Under the pieces are notes generated by a model. It ran no database searches. It saw only the letters and a list, made by a program, of their open reading frames with translations, and had not been told where the DNA came from. The translations under genes and the position numbers were made by a program. Positions 11,352 to 20,299 of a stretch of DNA of 26,952 nt are shown here, piece after piece. The DNA is taken from positions 6,454,150-6,481,101 of the forward strand of contig NW_003101682.1 of assembly GCF_000003855.2 (NCBI RefSeq), written 5' to 3'. How positions within the stretch are numbered: the first letter of the stretch is position 1; each line of letters begins with the position of its first letter. The stretch comes from Blastomyces gilchristii SLH14081. Taxonomy: Eukaryota > Ascomycota > Eurotiomycetes > Onygenales > Ajellomycetaceae.

Positions 11352-11857
11352 TAGACTGACCGTGTAACCGTGTCTGAGATCAGGACCAGATTTTTTGATA
11401 GTCTCATTACCAATTCAACTGATCTCATTACACAGTTTTAACATTCAATAGTAGTCTCATACTGTCTCAGTAGAACTTACTGTCTACTCTTATCACATTT
11501 TTCAAATGAGATCATGATTTTCACTTCTCAATTTAAATTATTTTTATTGCTTTAAATGACTTTAAATCTCATTTGAGCATTATCAAAAAGCATTACTTTT
11601 TAAAAAATTAAAAATAGTCTAAAAAAAACCTTAAAATGTCTAAAAATAGTAACTTTATGCCAAGAATGAAACTAAATGAGATTAAATGAGATCACTTTCT
11701 CATTTTTTTCAAGTCATGATTTCATTTTAAGATCTGATATATAGTCACTTTGCATGTTTTTTTGATGACTAGTCCCAGCGGGATTCATGCCAAGAAATGT
11801 ATGAGACCAGACTAAATGAAATCAAACATGAAATTCATAGTCTCAGCGGCCAGTCTA
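11352..11857. mobile_element. 506-bp miniature, non-autonomous hAT element
   Basis: Begins TAGACTGACCGTG and ends GGCCAGTCTA, with 8-bp duplications on both sides. The left end shares the ACCGTGT...ACCGTGTCTG motif with hAT-1 and hAT-2. The right ~100 bp shares their other end, including CCAAGAAATGTATGAGACCA. The interior has no coding frame. It has the same orientation as hAT-2. It is most simply an internal-deletion derivative mobilised by the large element's transposase. It sits inside the coding-like part of element X. Confidence 0.9.
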
Positions 11858-11865
11858 ATCTTAAT
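11858..11865. repeat. 8-bp target-site duplication ATCTTAAT, right copy
   Basis: Perfect match to 11344-11351. It proves insertion by a hAT-type mechanism rather than assembly from fragments. Confidence 0.9.
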
Positions 11866-11959
11866 ACTGTTGAGAAGAAGAGTGATTCTTCAGTATAAAT
11901 GAATAATTATCTCATCACAAATATTAATGAACATAATAATTGACATCTGTGACTAAGCT

Positions 11960-12418
11960 TTAAATAATTATATAATACATAGTCTTCATGTAATAAATTA
12001 TTCTAGAGATTAGTAAGAAGAGCAGAAGTGTACACACTGAGAAATATGATTTATCAAGTTCATACAACATTTTCTTGAAACAGGAAGAGCTAGTAACAAA
12101 GGCAGCAGTGAAAGCAGAAGTAACAGGAGTAGGAATCACGGGAACAGAGGTAGCAGGAGCAGAAGAATCAGACATAGAGATAAGTGTAGAAGATTGAAAG
12201 AGAGTAGCAGAGAAAGAAACAGAGAGAGTAGAGAGAGACATGAGAGACTCAGTTATATATGACACAGACAATTTCTTCATTATTATGTTCTTCAAGTTCT
12301 TGATTAACAAATCAACATTGAGATGTTCACTATTATTTACAGACATAGATCTGTCAATACATGAAGATTCTATACAAATTAAAACAAACATATTAGCATC
12401 TGCATTAATGTAAAACAT
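11960..12418 (-). CDS. Unidentified 152-codon open frame, Ser/Thr-rich; strand uncertain
   Basis: This is the longest uninterrupted frame in the window. The minus-strand product has a Ser/Thr/Ala/Pro-rich middle (S-A-P-A-T-S-V-P-V-I-P-T-P), then a Leu/Ile-rich tail that could be a membrane segment. Upstream at 12440-12380 the minus strand has intron-like signals: GTAAGTATCT, then TGCTAATATG and TATAG about 63 nt from the start. However, the splice does not join two open frames cleanly. The opposite strand also reads plausibly (alternating Arg/Ser, or an Ala/Glu-rich frame), so coding direction is unresolved. It lies within element X. No function can be assigned. Confidence 0.25.
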   Translation of the reverse strand: MFYINADANMFVLICIESSCIDRSMSVNNSEHLNVDLLIKNLKNIIMKKLSVSYITESLMSLSTLSVSFSATLFQSSTLISMSDSSAPATSVPVIPTPVTSAFTAAFVTSSSCFKKMLYELDKSYFSVCTLLLFLLISRIIYYMKTMYYIII

Positions 12419-12429
12419 GATCAGATACT

Positions 12430-12920
12430 TACTGAGAAAAGAAGATTAAGAGTGTATAAGAAGATGAAGAAGATGTGTCATTCATAATAGTATATTCTAG
12501 CAATTATTAGAAGATAAACAAGTTCTGATTACATTTCACAATATATTATACTTACTGCTAACAAACTGCCTGATATAAGCACTATGAGAACACTTGTTAT
12601 AAGAATGAGAGATTATTGTCAGAAATGCATACAATGTAATAGATAAATAGATAGAAGGTGTTGAATAAAAGAAGAGATAGAAATCTTAAAAAAGATAATA
12701 ATATTCAATAATGATAATAATAAAGAAGATAATTAAAGAATGAGAAAAGTTAGTAAATAAGTGATATAATATAGTGAAAGATTCTTTGTAAGAGTGTATA
12801 CAGAATACTAGTCAAATCAGAAATAAATTATATAATTATAAACACTAGTAACACACTAATCTACATGAAGCTAGAGTGTATATTATAATTACATAAGTGT
12901 GACTGAATCTGATGAGAAAG
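12430..12920. other. AT-rich interior of element X, no gene recognised
   Basis: Short frames only. A plus-strand trace near 12555-12650 contains Y-C-Q-K-C-I-Q-C, a Cys-rich cluster too short to classify. The rest is low-complexity A/T with AATGATAAT-type runs. Confidence 0.35.
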
Positions 12921-13066
12921 AATGTGATTTAGAAGAATGTATAATCACTGAATAATAACACAGTTACTTCTGAACTTGCTTACAAATGTAAAGAGATCAT
13001 AGCAGCCATCAATTAATTTAGCGTACTGTATATAAGAAGCCGGCGTACGCCTGTAATCATACACTG
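12921..13066 (-). repeat. R repeat, right copy (mutated, inverted)
   Basis: Reverse complement of 10091-10236 with almost only C-to-T and G-to-A differences. For instance the left copy's TTCCGAACCACA corresponds to TTCTAAATCACA here. The first 35 bases, including TACGCCGGC, are conserved. It directly follows the hAT transposase scrap at 13075-13169. Confidence 0.75.
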
Positions 13067-13074
13067 ACTCAAGC

Positions 13075-13169
13075 AAGCCTTGAATTATAACAGTATAGTA
13101 CTCTGTACAAGATTCTTCAGTTTTACTGTAGTAATATATCAGTTTATTTCTTACAGTAATAATAGTCTG
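13075..13169 (-). pseudogene. Fragment of a third hAT transposase copy
   Basis: About 90 bp reading on the minus strand as T-I-I-T-V-R-N-K-L-I-Y-Y-Y-S-K-T-E, matching the Y-Y-S-K-T block of the hAT-1 (near 3684-3764) and hAT-2 (18100-18180) transposases. The match stops abruptly: the R repeat begins on one side, and an LTR start (TGTGGCGGG at 13170) on the other. It is therefore a scrap of a further hAT copy cut by two other elements. The frame stays open in this piece, but it is far too short to work. Confidence 0.8.
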
Positions 13170-13395
13170 TGTGGCGGGCTGCGCCCGATCAATCATATAG
13201 ACTATTCCGTACACTCCATAGATTCCTACCGCCCCATTCCCGATCGCCGATCCTCGGCCGCCACGAACGTGTATGTTCCGATCGCCGATCCTCGGCCGCC
13301 ATGAACATGTATGTTCCGATCACCGATCCTCGGCCTCTACAAACACATGTACATTCTTCCGCCCCGAAGCTCCACTGCATACATCACCACATATT
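13170..13395 (+). mobile_element. Partial LTR of the Gypsy-2 family, GC-rich, truncated by hAT-2
   Basis: Begins TGTGGCGGGCTGCGCCCGAT, the same start as the LTRs of Gypsy-2 read on the minus strand (24726 and 20609 downward). It continues to a sequence like the LTR's CTGCATACATCA and stops at the hAT-2 junction, so it holds about 225 bp of a 310-367-bp LTR. Orientation is opposite to Gypsy-2. It keeps many CpG and CC/GG, unlike its neighbours. Three ~38-bp tandem units lie in it (13241-13356). The missing LTR end is not found after hAT-2, so the junction is a rearrangement rather than a simple insertion. Open frames on both strands here (13080-13456) are products of the repeat. Confidence 0.85.
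13241..13356 (+). repeat. Tandem repeat inside the LTR fragment, three units of 38-40 bp
   Basis: Units start CGATCGCCGATCCTCGGCC at 13241 and 13279 and in a mutated form at 13317. Unit 1 to 2 differs by transitions (ACGAACGTG to ATGAACATG); unit 3 is more altered. The LTRs of Gypsy-2 have a different internal duplication in the same zone, so this part of the LTR changes length easily. Confidence 0.85.
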
Positions 13396-13761
13396 GACTG
13401 ACCGTGTGACCGTGTCTGGGACCAGGATCAAACTTTACAGTTGTCACATTGCCTAAAAGCATTACTTCTGATCATGATTTGTATTCATTATATTGATTCT
13501 AAATCATGTTATTTCAAATATTAAAGATTTCAGATTCACTTTTCAAATAAAAATCTAGTCTCAGATAAAGAATATGTTTGAATTCTTAGTCATATTTTCA
13601 TTCTGATCTCATTATTGAGAATGATACTAAATAAGATTATAAAATCATTTCTCACTTATATAATATTATAATATAATACTCATTTGTTGAAAATTCAATA
13701 GAGAGTATTACTAAATATTATTACTTTTCTAAATATAGATTATAATTTATATAATTTTAAT

Positions 13762-13880
13762 TATAAAAAAAATATAAAATATAAAAAAAATAAAAAATAA
13801 AAAACAAAATAAAAATAAGAAAAAATCACAATAAAAAAAAAAAAAGAGAAAGAAAAAAATAAAAAATAAAAATAAAAAAA
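13762..13880. repeat. A-rich tract near the left end of hAT-2
   Basis: Reverse-complement counterpart of the T-rich tract 7978-8115 in hAT-1. Both copies keep it at the same subterminal position, although the exact runs differ. Confidence 0.85.
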
Positions 13881-15118
13881 ATTAAGATTATAGAGCTGTA
13901 ATACTTTTAAAATACTTACTTCTCAGAGTCTTTATAATATTTATCATTAATTATATATTTCTTATAGTGAGAATAACACAGCTGTGATAAGTTATTATCT
14001 TAATATTATCTAATAAATAATCAGTATATATCTGTATAAATGTGAATAATTAGAAAATATACACTTAAAAAGTATGATCAGAATGAACTCTGCTATTACT
14101 TGAATAATATCAAGAGTAGAATACTGAAATTAATAATTTTTCTCATTGATTTCATGAATAAGATGTATGAAGATAATCTTAAGAAATATAAGATTCTTTA
14201 ACTTCTGATAAAAATGAATTTCATGAAGAGACTCTATTTTCATGATATCAGAGACTGAGTATTATCAAAAAGTATTACTTTTATATAATATATATACACT
14301 TACTGTGATAATTCATTCTCTATATATATAGCTGAGAGTTACAGCTTTCTTATATTATACAGCTCTCTCTGAGATACTGCTATTAATTTATAATTCATAC
14401 AGTCTCTCAGTTCAGCATGCACTATATATATACAGCTCTGTGTACTGAGACTGTGTTAGTTATTATAGTCTGATGTAATACTCACTTTTCACAGATTATG
14501 TTTTATTTAAGAGAGAGAAAAAAAGATATGACTATTATTTTATTAAGAAGAAAATAAATAATTAGTATTATTAAATATAATTTAATTCATCTATATTTAA
14601 AATTTGATTAGTCTATACTCTTTAATTTAAGAGTTTCTAAGAGTGTTTTAATAGTTTTTATATCAGCTTAAACTTAGTGATAAGTTGAAGAAGAAGAGAA
14701 AAGAGAGAAGAAAGAAATAAGAATAACTTATCTTTATAATATGAAAATAGAGAATCACTGTAATCAATCTCTCTAGTAATAAAGATCTGTTTTCTGCATG
14801 TATCTCTGATATAGATTATATAATAAATGTATATAAAGAATATCAATAGTGTATGTATTGAATAAAGATAATATTGCTATATAATACTGTAGCTGTTTCT
14901 ATACATCTCTGAAAGCTATTAATAATTTCTTTATCTCTTTATATTTGATAAGTTAATAATATATTCTGATACACTTCTTCTTTTATCATTATTATTATTA
15001 TCATCATCATTATTATTATCATCATTATCATTATTATCATCATTATTATTATTATTATCATATCATTACTAGCTGTCTTCTCTATCTTCATTCTCTTTTA
15101 ATACTTATTAAAATTAAT
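13881..15118. other. hAT-2 left interior without a recognised gene
   Basis: About 1.2 kb between the A-rich tract and the accessory gene. It contains the AAT/CAT trinucleotide run at 14985-15062. A 62-codon minus-strand frame (14658-14846) has a similar counterpart at 7014-7202 in hAT-1. That pair could be a small protein, but its hydrophobic Phe/Ile/Leu composition, its place antisense to the element's genes and the AT richness make chance more likely. It may be promoter or leader sequence of the accessory gene. Confidence 0.4.
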
Positions 15119-15942
15119 CATGTCATTTCTCTTCAAATATTCTGCAGTTCTTCAGATTATCAAGGCATGTGAGCACTGTCACAGATTGAAGAGAGAGAAG
15201 AAGAAGATTTTTAAGTACAGAGAGACAGATTGTAAGACATGTTATAATATCTTGAAGAGACTCTGTAAGAAAGTAAAATAATAATGATTTTAAGTAATAC
15301 TTCTGATAGATTTAGACTGAACTAAGTATAAGAATAATATGAATAATACTGTCTGTGAGAGATTGAAAAAGAAGATAGTAAAGAGTTTTATATAGTAGTA
15401 ATAAGATCAGAAGAAGTTCTGAGAATGATTTAAGACTAAGATAAAGAGAGAGAGAGAGAAGAAGAGTATTACTATAAATAAGCAGTGATAGAAGAAGATT
15501 AAGAAGATATTAAAGTGAGAGACAAAGAAGTTAAAACTAGTAAGTTTTTTATTAAGAGATAACAATTTTTGATACTACTTCTATTCTCTAATTGATTAGC
15601 AGAAGCTGATAGAGAAGAAGAGAATTAAGACCTTATTCAGATCTTAAATATACTTCATAATTCAGAATATTAAGAAGATAGTTTTACTCTCTGAGCATGT
15701 TAATCTGTTTACTGCTGAGATGAAATCTGAGACAGTAGATCAGAAAATGCAGGATTTTAAGATATAGATTAATCTGACTGAGAGAGAGCAGTGAGAACCC
15801 TTCTCTGAGAAGATAGTAGAGAGAGATTTTGAGATAATTATCATCTCAGATAAGAAGAAGAAGAAGAAGAATAAGAATAAGAAGTGAATTATGAAGAATA
15901 GTGAGAAGAATGAGAAAGAGAAGAAAGATAATAAATAGAAAA
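15119..15942 (+). pseudogene. hAT-2 accessory gene remnant, zinc-cluster-like Cys/Lys-rich protein
   Basis: Starts at an ATG near 15119 (M-S-F-L-F-K-Y-S). Residues about 16-52 read A-C-E-H-C-H-R-L-K-R-E-K, then T-D-C-K-T-C-Y-N-I-L-K-R-L-C. This resembles the fungal Zn2Cys6 DNA-binding pattern CX2CX6C...CX2CX6-8C, but the third Cys position is Lys in both hAT copies. After stops and frame changes, a coherent frame from about 15590 gives a helical middle and a Lys-rich tail (K-K-K-K-K-K-N-K-N-K-K) ending near 15942. It lies ~620 bp upstream of the transposase on the same strand. The two copies share it, so it is an original cargo or regulatory gene of this family. DNA binding is suggested, not shown. 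Confidence 0.55.
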
Positions 15943-18260
15943 AGTTTTTTTCTTTTTATATTAATTAATTATAAGTTTGTAACTATTAGTTAATAATTGA
16001 AATTAATTTTAAGTTTTTAAAAATTATTATACAAGTTATAATCAATTATCAATATCAGAAATAATATATATATATATATTCAACTATCATATCACTATAA
16101 TGTATAAGTATCAACATTTTTTCAATATTGATATTTATAATATTAATATATTTTTAATGATATTATCTGATAATATAATTTAATAACACTCTCTTTCATA
16201 ATATTAATATATTTCAAGAAATATGACAGAGATTAATCAAGATTGTTTATTTACTTTTATACATTAATAATATTCAATCTGAGTTAGTACTAAAATTATA
16301 ACTAAGTTAAGAAAGAAGATTATTTTCTTTTATATTAATTCTTCTTATACATATCAGTCATCAGTTATTAAAAATAAATTATTATCTTTTTTAAATTATT
16401 ATTATATCTTCTGAATTCACTTCTTTCACTTCTTTTACTTCTATTGAAGATTTATAAACTCTTCAAGAAATTACTATGAATTACAAAGTCTATATTATTT
16501 ATAATTCAACATAGAATACTCTCTTTTAATTATAATAAATAATCACTTCATTCTTCACATCTGATTTCAGGTTATAAAATTTATAAAAAACTCAATATAA
16601 ATACTGAGATGAACTATGAAATAATTATTAATAGATTATATTATAGATTACTAAAGAGTTATCTCTCTACTATAATCACTATCACTTTATTCAGAAATAT
16701 TCATTATAAACTGATTATAACTCTGAAGAAATTTTCTAATATCTGAAGTCATCAGAATATAGATAATAAAAGAAAAATAATCAGAAAATTACTACTGAGC
16801 TGATAAGTTACTCTATCAGATAATAATTTTTAATAATACTAACTTTCTAATTTGAAGAAAATCATGTGAAAATGATTATATATTAGTACTCTGATTTCAT
16901 AACTCTCATCTAATAACTTCTGTAAATAATTACTTTATATATATATATCTCTGAATCTTTCTCTTTAATCAATTAAAAACTCTGAATTCTGAATACTTCT
17001 TCAAATACTTAATTCAAATCTTTATATTTCATATCAATTCTGTCTTCAGTTCAATCTTAAGATATACTACAAAGTTAATATATAATATCTAGAATCAGAG
17101 TTGAAGAATCATCAAAGAGTGTCTCTCACAGTGAATGTATAAACTAGTATAAATAATCTTATATTTATGAAAGTTATGTGTTATTACATTGATGAGAACT
17201 AAACTTATTAAAAGATATTAATTGAATTTAAATCATTGATCAGTAGTTATACTGAGAATTATATAGCAGAGATATTAATAACTGTGATTAAAAATAACTA
17301 TTAAGATATTAGTCTCAGTCTTCTTACAATTATAACTGATAATGCTGTGAATAACTACACTATGATAAATAGCTTAAAGTAAAAATTAACTTTGTATTTC
17401 TAGAATGATAAATAAGATCATATCTTCTACATTACTTATATAATTTAACTTGTGATACAAACACTGATAAAAAATCTTAATATTGAGATAAAGAATAATG
17501 AGATAGCTGATTCTTGAGATGAGAATGAGATGAAAGTGATTACTCAAGTAACTTTTACATTTACTTTATAAAAGATAATGTTTTTTAATAACACTTTTTA
17601 ATATTGTTTTTTATTAATGCTTTTTAATAATACTACTATTAATTTTGAATAGATTGACTAATAATTTAAATATCACAGATTTGAAACATTGCTAATGTGA
17701 TTTGTATCTTCTCTAAATAATAATAATGATTTTATGATATTCAATAAACAAATAAATCAGTCACATCACTGAATATGATACAGAATGTTAGAACACAGTA
17801 AAGTTCAATATATAAGATAGCTGTTCAGACTCTTTGATTATATCAGATAATTGATCATTGAGTGCAACACTCTGATCAGAAAAAGATTCAGATATTGAAA
17901 CTTTCTAATATAAAGTGAACTCAGTTGAAATATGTGATTGATTTACTGTTTCAGTTTATAAGATAATAAAGACAGTCTCAATCACTTATATATTAATGCT
18001 GCAGTCAGTCTGATAAGTATATAACAGTTTATTTACTCATCTTAAAAAGCAGTTAAATCACTTAAAAAGAAATTCAGTCTGAGATAATGCTATCATGCAG
18101 GCTATTATTACTATAAGAAATAAACTAGTATATTACTACAGTAAAACTGAACAATCTTTTACAGAGTACTATACTATAGCAGCTCTACTAGATCTCTTTC
18201 ATTGAATTAATATTTACACTTCTCAAGATTGAACAGAGAAGAAATGAGACTTATATATTA

Positions 18261-18276
18261 AATTAATCTGAGACTA
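18261..18276. repeat. 16-bp target-site duplication AATTAATCTGAGACTA, left copy
   Basis: Exact match to 19343-19358. hAT-1 carries a single copy at the equivalent place, so it is a duplication made by the insertion. This length is typical of target-primed reverse transcription. Confidence 0.9.
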
Positions 18277-18292
18277 TTATTATTATTATTCT
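18277..18292 (-). repeat. (AAT)n 3' tail of the retroposon
   Basis: TTATTATTATTATT on the plus strand, so the inserted RNA ended in AAT repeats. A simple-repeat tail next to the target duplication marks the 3' end. Confidence 0.8.
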
Positions 18293-18331
18293 TCAATTAT
18301 AGATGTATACAGTCAGAGACTATAATATCTA

Positions 18332-18354
18332 CCTGAGAACTTTTAGTTCTCAGG
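18332..18354 (-). other. Stem-loop near the retroposon 3' end
   Basis: CCTGAGAACT pairs perfectly with AGTTCTCAGG around a TTT loop. In SINE/LINE pairs a 3' hairpin is often what the reverse transcriptase recognises; that role is inferred here. It could also slow RNA polymerase, but no T-run follows on the element's strand. Confidence 0.65.
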
Positions 18355-19242
18355 GTTTTTCCTATATCTGTAAAGTTAACTATTATACATTCATCAATTT
18401 CAGATATACAAAATTAGAAAATTTCAGCTCAGAATATAAAAACTGTTTATAAATTACAGTGTTTTAACATCTTCTGATACTTTGAAATCATTTGACAATA
18501 TTATGACAAAGGAAAAGAGAACACAGTCTTAAAGATAGACACATTAAATAGATAGATAGAAAGGAATTGAAAGAAAAAGATAAAGTAAAGAGAGCTATAG
18601 AATAAGATCTCTGCAGTTTATATCTTAAGCTATATACATATTTTAACACTCTATATAACTGACTGCTGTCTCTGTTCTCTCAGGCCTGCTTCAGAGATTA
18701 TCATTCTCTCTAAAGAGTCATCACTCAGCTAGCTCCTGTAACTAGCTTATTCATAAGTGAGATTCTCACTAAAAATAACATCAGAGCTACTCAATTCTAG
18801 TTAAGTCTTTAATCTTTCAGCTGCTAATCTTAGTATTTCAGTCTATCAATTGACTGTCATAGTCTTGCTTATACTAATCACCTATTAAGAGTGTCTAGAT
18901 CTTGTCTCATCTAGGTTCTTGCTAGACTCAGAGTGTTCTAATTAAATAGTTTTTAAATCTCATTTTCTAGAAGTGAGTGTCTAGAGTGAGAAGACTGAGA
19001 TCTAGTCAGTTAAGCTTAATAATGATTCACTATTCTGCAGACATTCTAGATCTCAATCACTCTAGTACTAATCTAACTTGAAGTACTCAGAAGACTGTTA
19101 ACTCTAAGATCAGTAAGAATTAGTGCTCAGAAACTCTCAGAATGAATATCTTAAGCTTGATAATAATTCACTATAGTGTATCTGAGAGTCTCTGATACTG
19201 TTTTATAACTTAACAGTGAAAGCTGTGATTAAGATGACTCTT

Positions 19243-19342
19243 GCAGAGTTTGAACCTGCCCTCTCTTAGCATTCATTCCCCGGGGGGAAGGCCGCTAATT
19301 GAGGCTTCATGATAGTGTAGTTAATCACTACGTCACCGGGCC
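19243..19342 (-). promoter_or_regulatory. tRNA-like head with internal Pol III box A and box B motifs
   Basis: From the 5' end: GGCCCGG, then TGACGTAGTGATTAA (box A-like, consensus TRGCNNAGTGG), and about 79 bases later GGTTCAAACTC (box B-like, consensus GGTTCGANTCC). The box B region folds as a T-arm, GCAGG-TTCAAAC-TCTGC, with a 5-bp stem and 7-base loop. No 3' acceptor half pairs with GGCCCGG and the A-B spacing is longer than usual, so this is not a functional tRNA. A CCCCCCGGGG run lies between the boxes. Confidence 0.7.
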
Positions 19343-19358
19343 AATTAATCTGAGACTA
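19343..19358. repeat. 16-bp target-site duplication AATTAATCTGAGACTA, right copy
   Basis: Identical to 18261-18276 and directly adjacent to the tRNA-like head. Confidence 0.9.
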
Positions 19359-20219
19359 CTATAATGTCAACTATCAGAGATTTGAATGAGCAGATGTTAG
19401 AGATGTGAAGATAGTAAAATACAATTCTCTAGTAAGTAATGATCTTTGATAACACTTCATATTATATAGAACTATAATACTAACTTTGAAACAGAACTTG
19501 TATACATTGATTACAACTGAAAATCAGGTAAAACTATATATTTATAAAACTGAATTTGACTGCTATCTTCAAGATAATTTAATAAATTTATATACTAAAT
19601 CAATTCTAGAGTTATGAAAAATTATTGAGAGTATATATTCAACTATTACACTGATAGTATATAATATTCTGATAATTTCATTGACAGAGATGAGAATGAA
19701 GTGAAAGTTCAACTCAAGCTGAAATATTTATCACTATCATCAGAGACAATTATAAGAAGAAATAATTAAGAAACTCATGATTATAAAACATAGAATTATC
19801 AGACAGTTTAATACCTCTGATCACAGTATATCAGAGAAGTGTAGTTTTCATGAGAAAGTGAAGAATAAACTTATACAAGAATGTATTTAATTGTTTCATA
19901 AGTATTATCAATAATTATTATCAAATTCTGATTATATAAGTAATCACTGAATGAACTGAATAAGACTGAATTTGATCTTCAGTCTCAGTCTCATTCTGAT
20001 TTTGAAAGAATGATCATCTTTTACACTTTATTCTGAGAAATTACTCTTATTTCACTATTCTTGAATTAAATCTGATCATTTTTCACATCATTTCTCTCAG
20101 AAATAATTCATTTTCAGATTTTTTTGAGGCTTGATTCTGGTGGGACTCACGTCAAGAAATGTATGAGACCAGATCAAATAAGATCAAATGTGAAATTCAT
20201 GATCCCGGCAGCCAGTCTA

Positions 20220-20299
20220 TTCTCATCTGTAAATCTGCTGTCTTTAAATGTCTTCTTTTATTAGCAAGATAATGTTGTCATTTATCAGAACATCATATC
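20220..20299. other. 80-bp spacer between hAT-2 and Gypsy-2
   Basis: AT-rich host or older-element sequence. It does not continue the LTR fragment at 13170-13395, and it does not begin with a copy of the 8 bp to the left of hAT-2. Nothing recognisable is encoded. Confidence 0.5.

Larger units (their letters stand above)
10091..13066. mobile_element. Candidate ~3.0-kb element bounded by inverted R repeats (element X)
   Basis: Two ~146-bp R repeats face each other at 10091-10236 and 12921-13066. Between them lie coding-like traces on the plus strand, a 152-codon minus-strand frame, and a nested 506-bp miniature hAT. Without the nested piece the unit is about 2.46 kb. Long terminal inverted repeats with an internal gene recall Mutator-like elements, but I found no 8-11-bp flanking duplication (left flank ends TTCCCTTCT, right flank begins ACTCAAGCA) and no transposase motif. 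Flank similarity seems to extend ~20 bp past CAGTG, so the true ends may lie further out. Two unrelated insertions of one repeat remain possible. Confidence 0.35.
18277..19342 (-). mobile_element. 1,066-bp SINE-like retroposon with tRNA-like head and (AAT)n tail
   Basis: Absent from hAT-1 at the same site and flanked by a perfect 16-bp duplication. On its own (minus) strand it begins GGCCCGGTGACGTAGTG with RNA polymerase III box A- and box B-like motifs. It ends with a 10-bp-stem hairpin (18332-18354) and an (AAT)n tail touching the duplication. That architecture is the one known for tRNA-derived SINEs copied by a LINE machinery. The body (18360-19240) shows no coding frame. At 1.07 kb it is long for a SINE. 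It keeps more CC and GG than the surrounding hAT, in line with a later arrival. No family is recognised. Confidence 0.8.
16560..19850 (+). pseudogene. hAT transposase remnant (hAT-2), split by a 1,066-bp retroposon
   Basis: Catalysed cut-and-paste of the element. Reading past stops, the blocks appear in hAT order. First, an N-terminal part near 16950-17110 with S-R-I-R-V. Then V-S-L-T-V-N-V followed by a stop and T-S at about 17119-17150, where the family has LTxDxWTS; the Asp reads Asn. Next I-T-T-D-N-A-V-N-N near 17320-17350, the second Asp kept, then H-I-F-Y near 17410 (family HxxC). Later an M-L-E-H stretch near 17790, and R-N-K-L-V-Y-Y-Y-S-K-T-E at 18115-18155. The retroposon interrupts at 18277. 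The C-terminal dimerisation-like region lies at about 19570-19800. Excluding the insertion the length suits a ~700-residue hAT transposase. Stops are frequent. Confidence 0.75.
13396..20219 (+). mobile_element. hAT-type DNA transposon copy 2 (hAT-2), inverted relative to hAT-1
   Basis: Matches hAT-1 in reverse complement along its whole length. The left end reads GACTGACCGTGTGACCGTG and the right end GGCAGCCAGTCTA. The copy is 6,824 bp because a 1,066-bp retroposon (18277-19342) sits in it; without that it is close to hAT-1's 5.77 kb. Genes run on the plus strand: accessory protein 15119-15942, transposase 16560-19850. The left terminus lacks the TA of TAGACTG and no 8-bp duplication is seen (right flank TTCTCATC against left flank CACCACAT), so the left junction has been altered. 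Together with hAT-1 it forms a giant inverted repeat with a centre of about 4.9 kb. Confidence 0.87.

Noticed and set aside
10091..13066. Assignment of the R-bounded segment to Mutator-like elements
   Set aside because: Long inverted repeats alone are not enough; no transposase motif and no matching 8-11-bp flanks were found.
13241..13356. CRISPR-like array
   Set aside because: Three adjoining units with no unique spacers; it is a plain tandem repeat inside an LTR.
13080..13456. Overlapping frames on both strands of the GC-rich island
   Set aside because: They come from the LTR and its 38-bp tandem units; length follows GC content, and no protein motif is seen apart from the hAT scrap at one end.
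19243..19342. Genuine tRNA gene with a long variable arm or intron
   Set aside because: Box A and a T-arm are visible, but no 3' acceptor strand pairs with the 5' GGCCCGG, the box spacing is too long, and the sequence forms the head of a retroposon with a target duplication.
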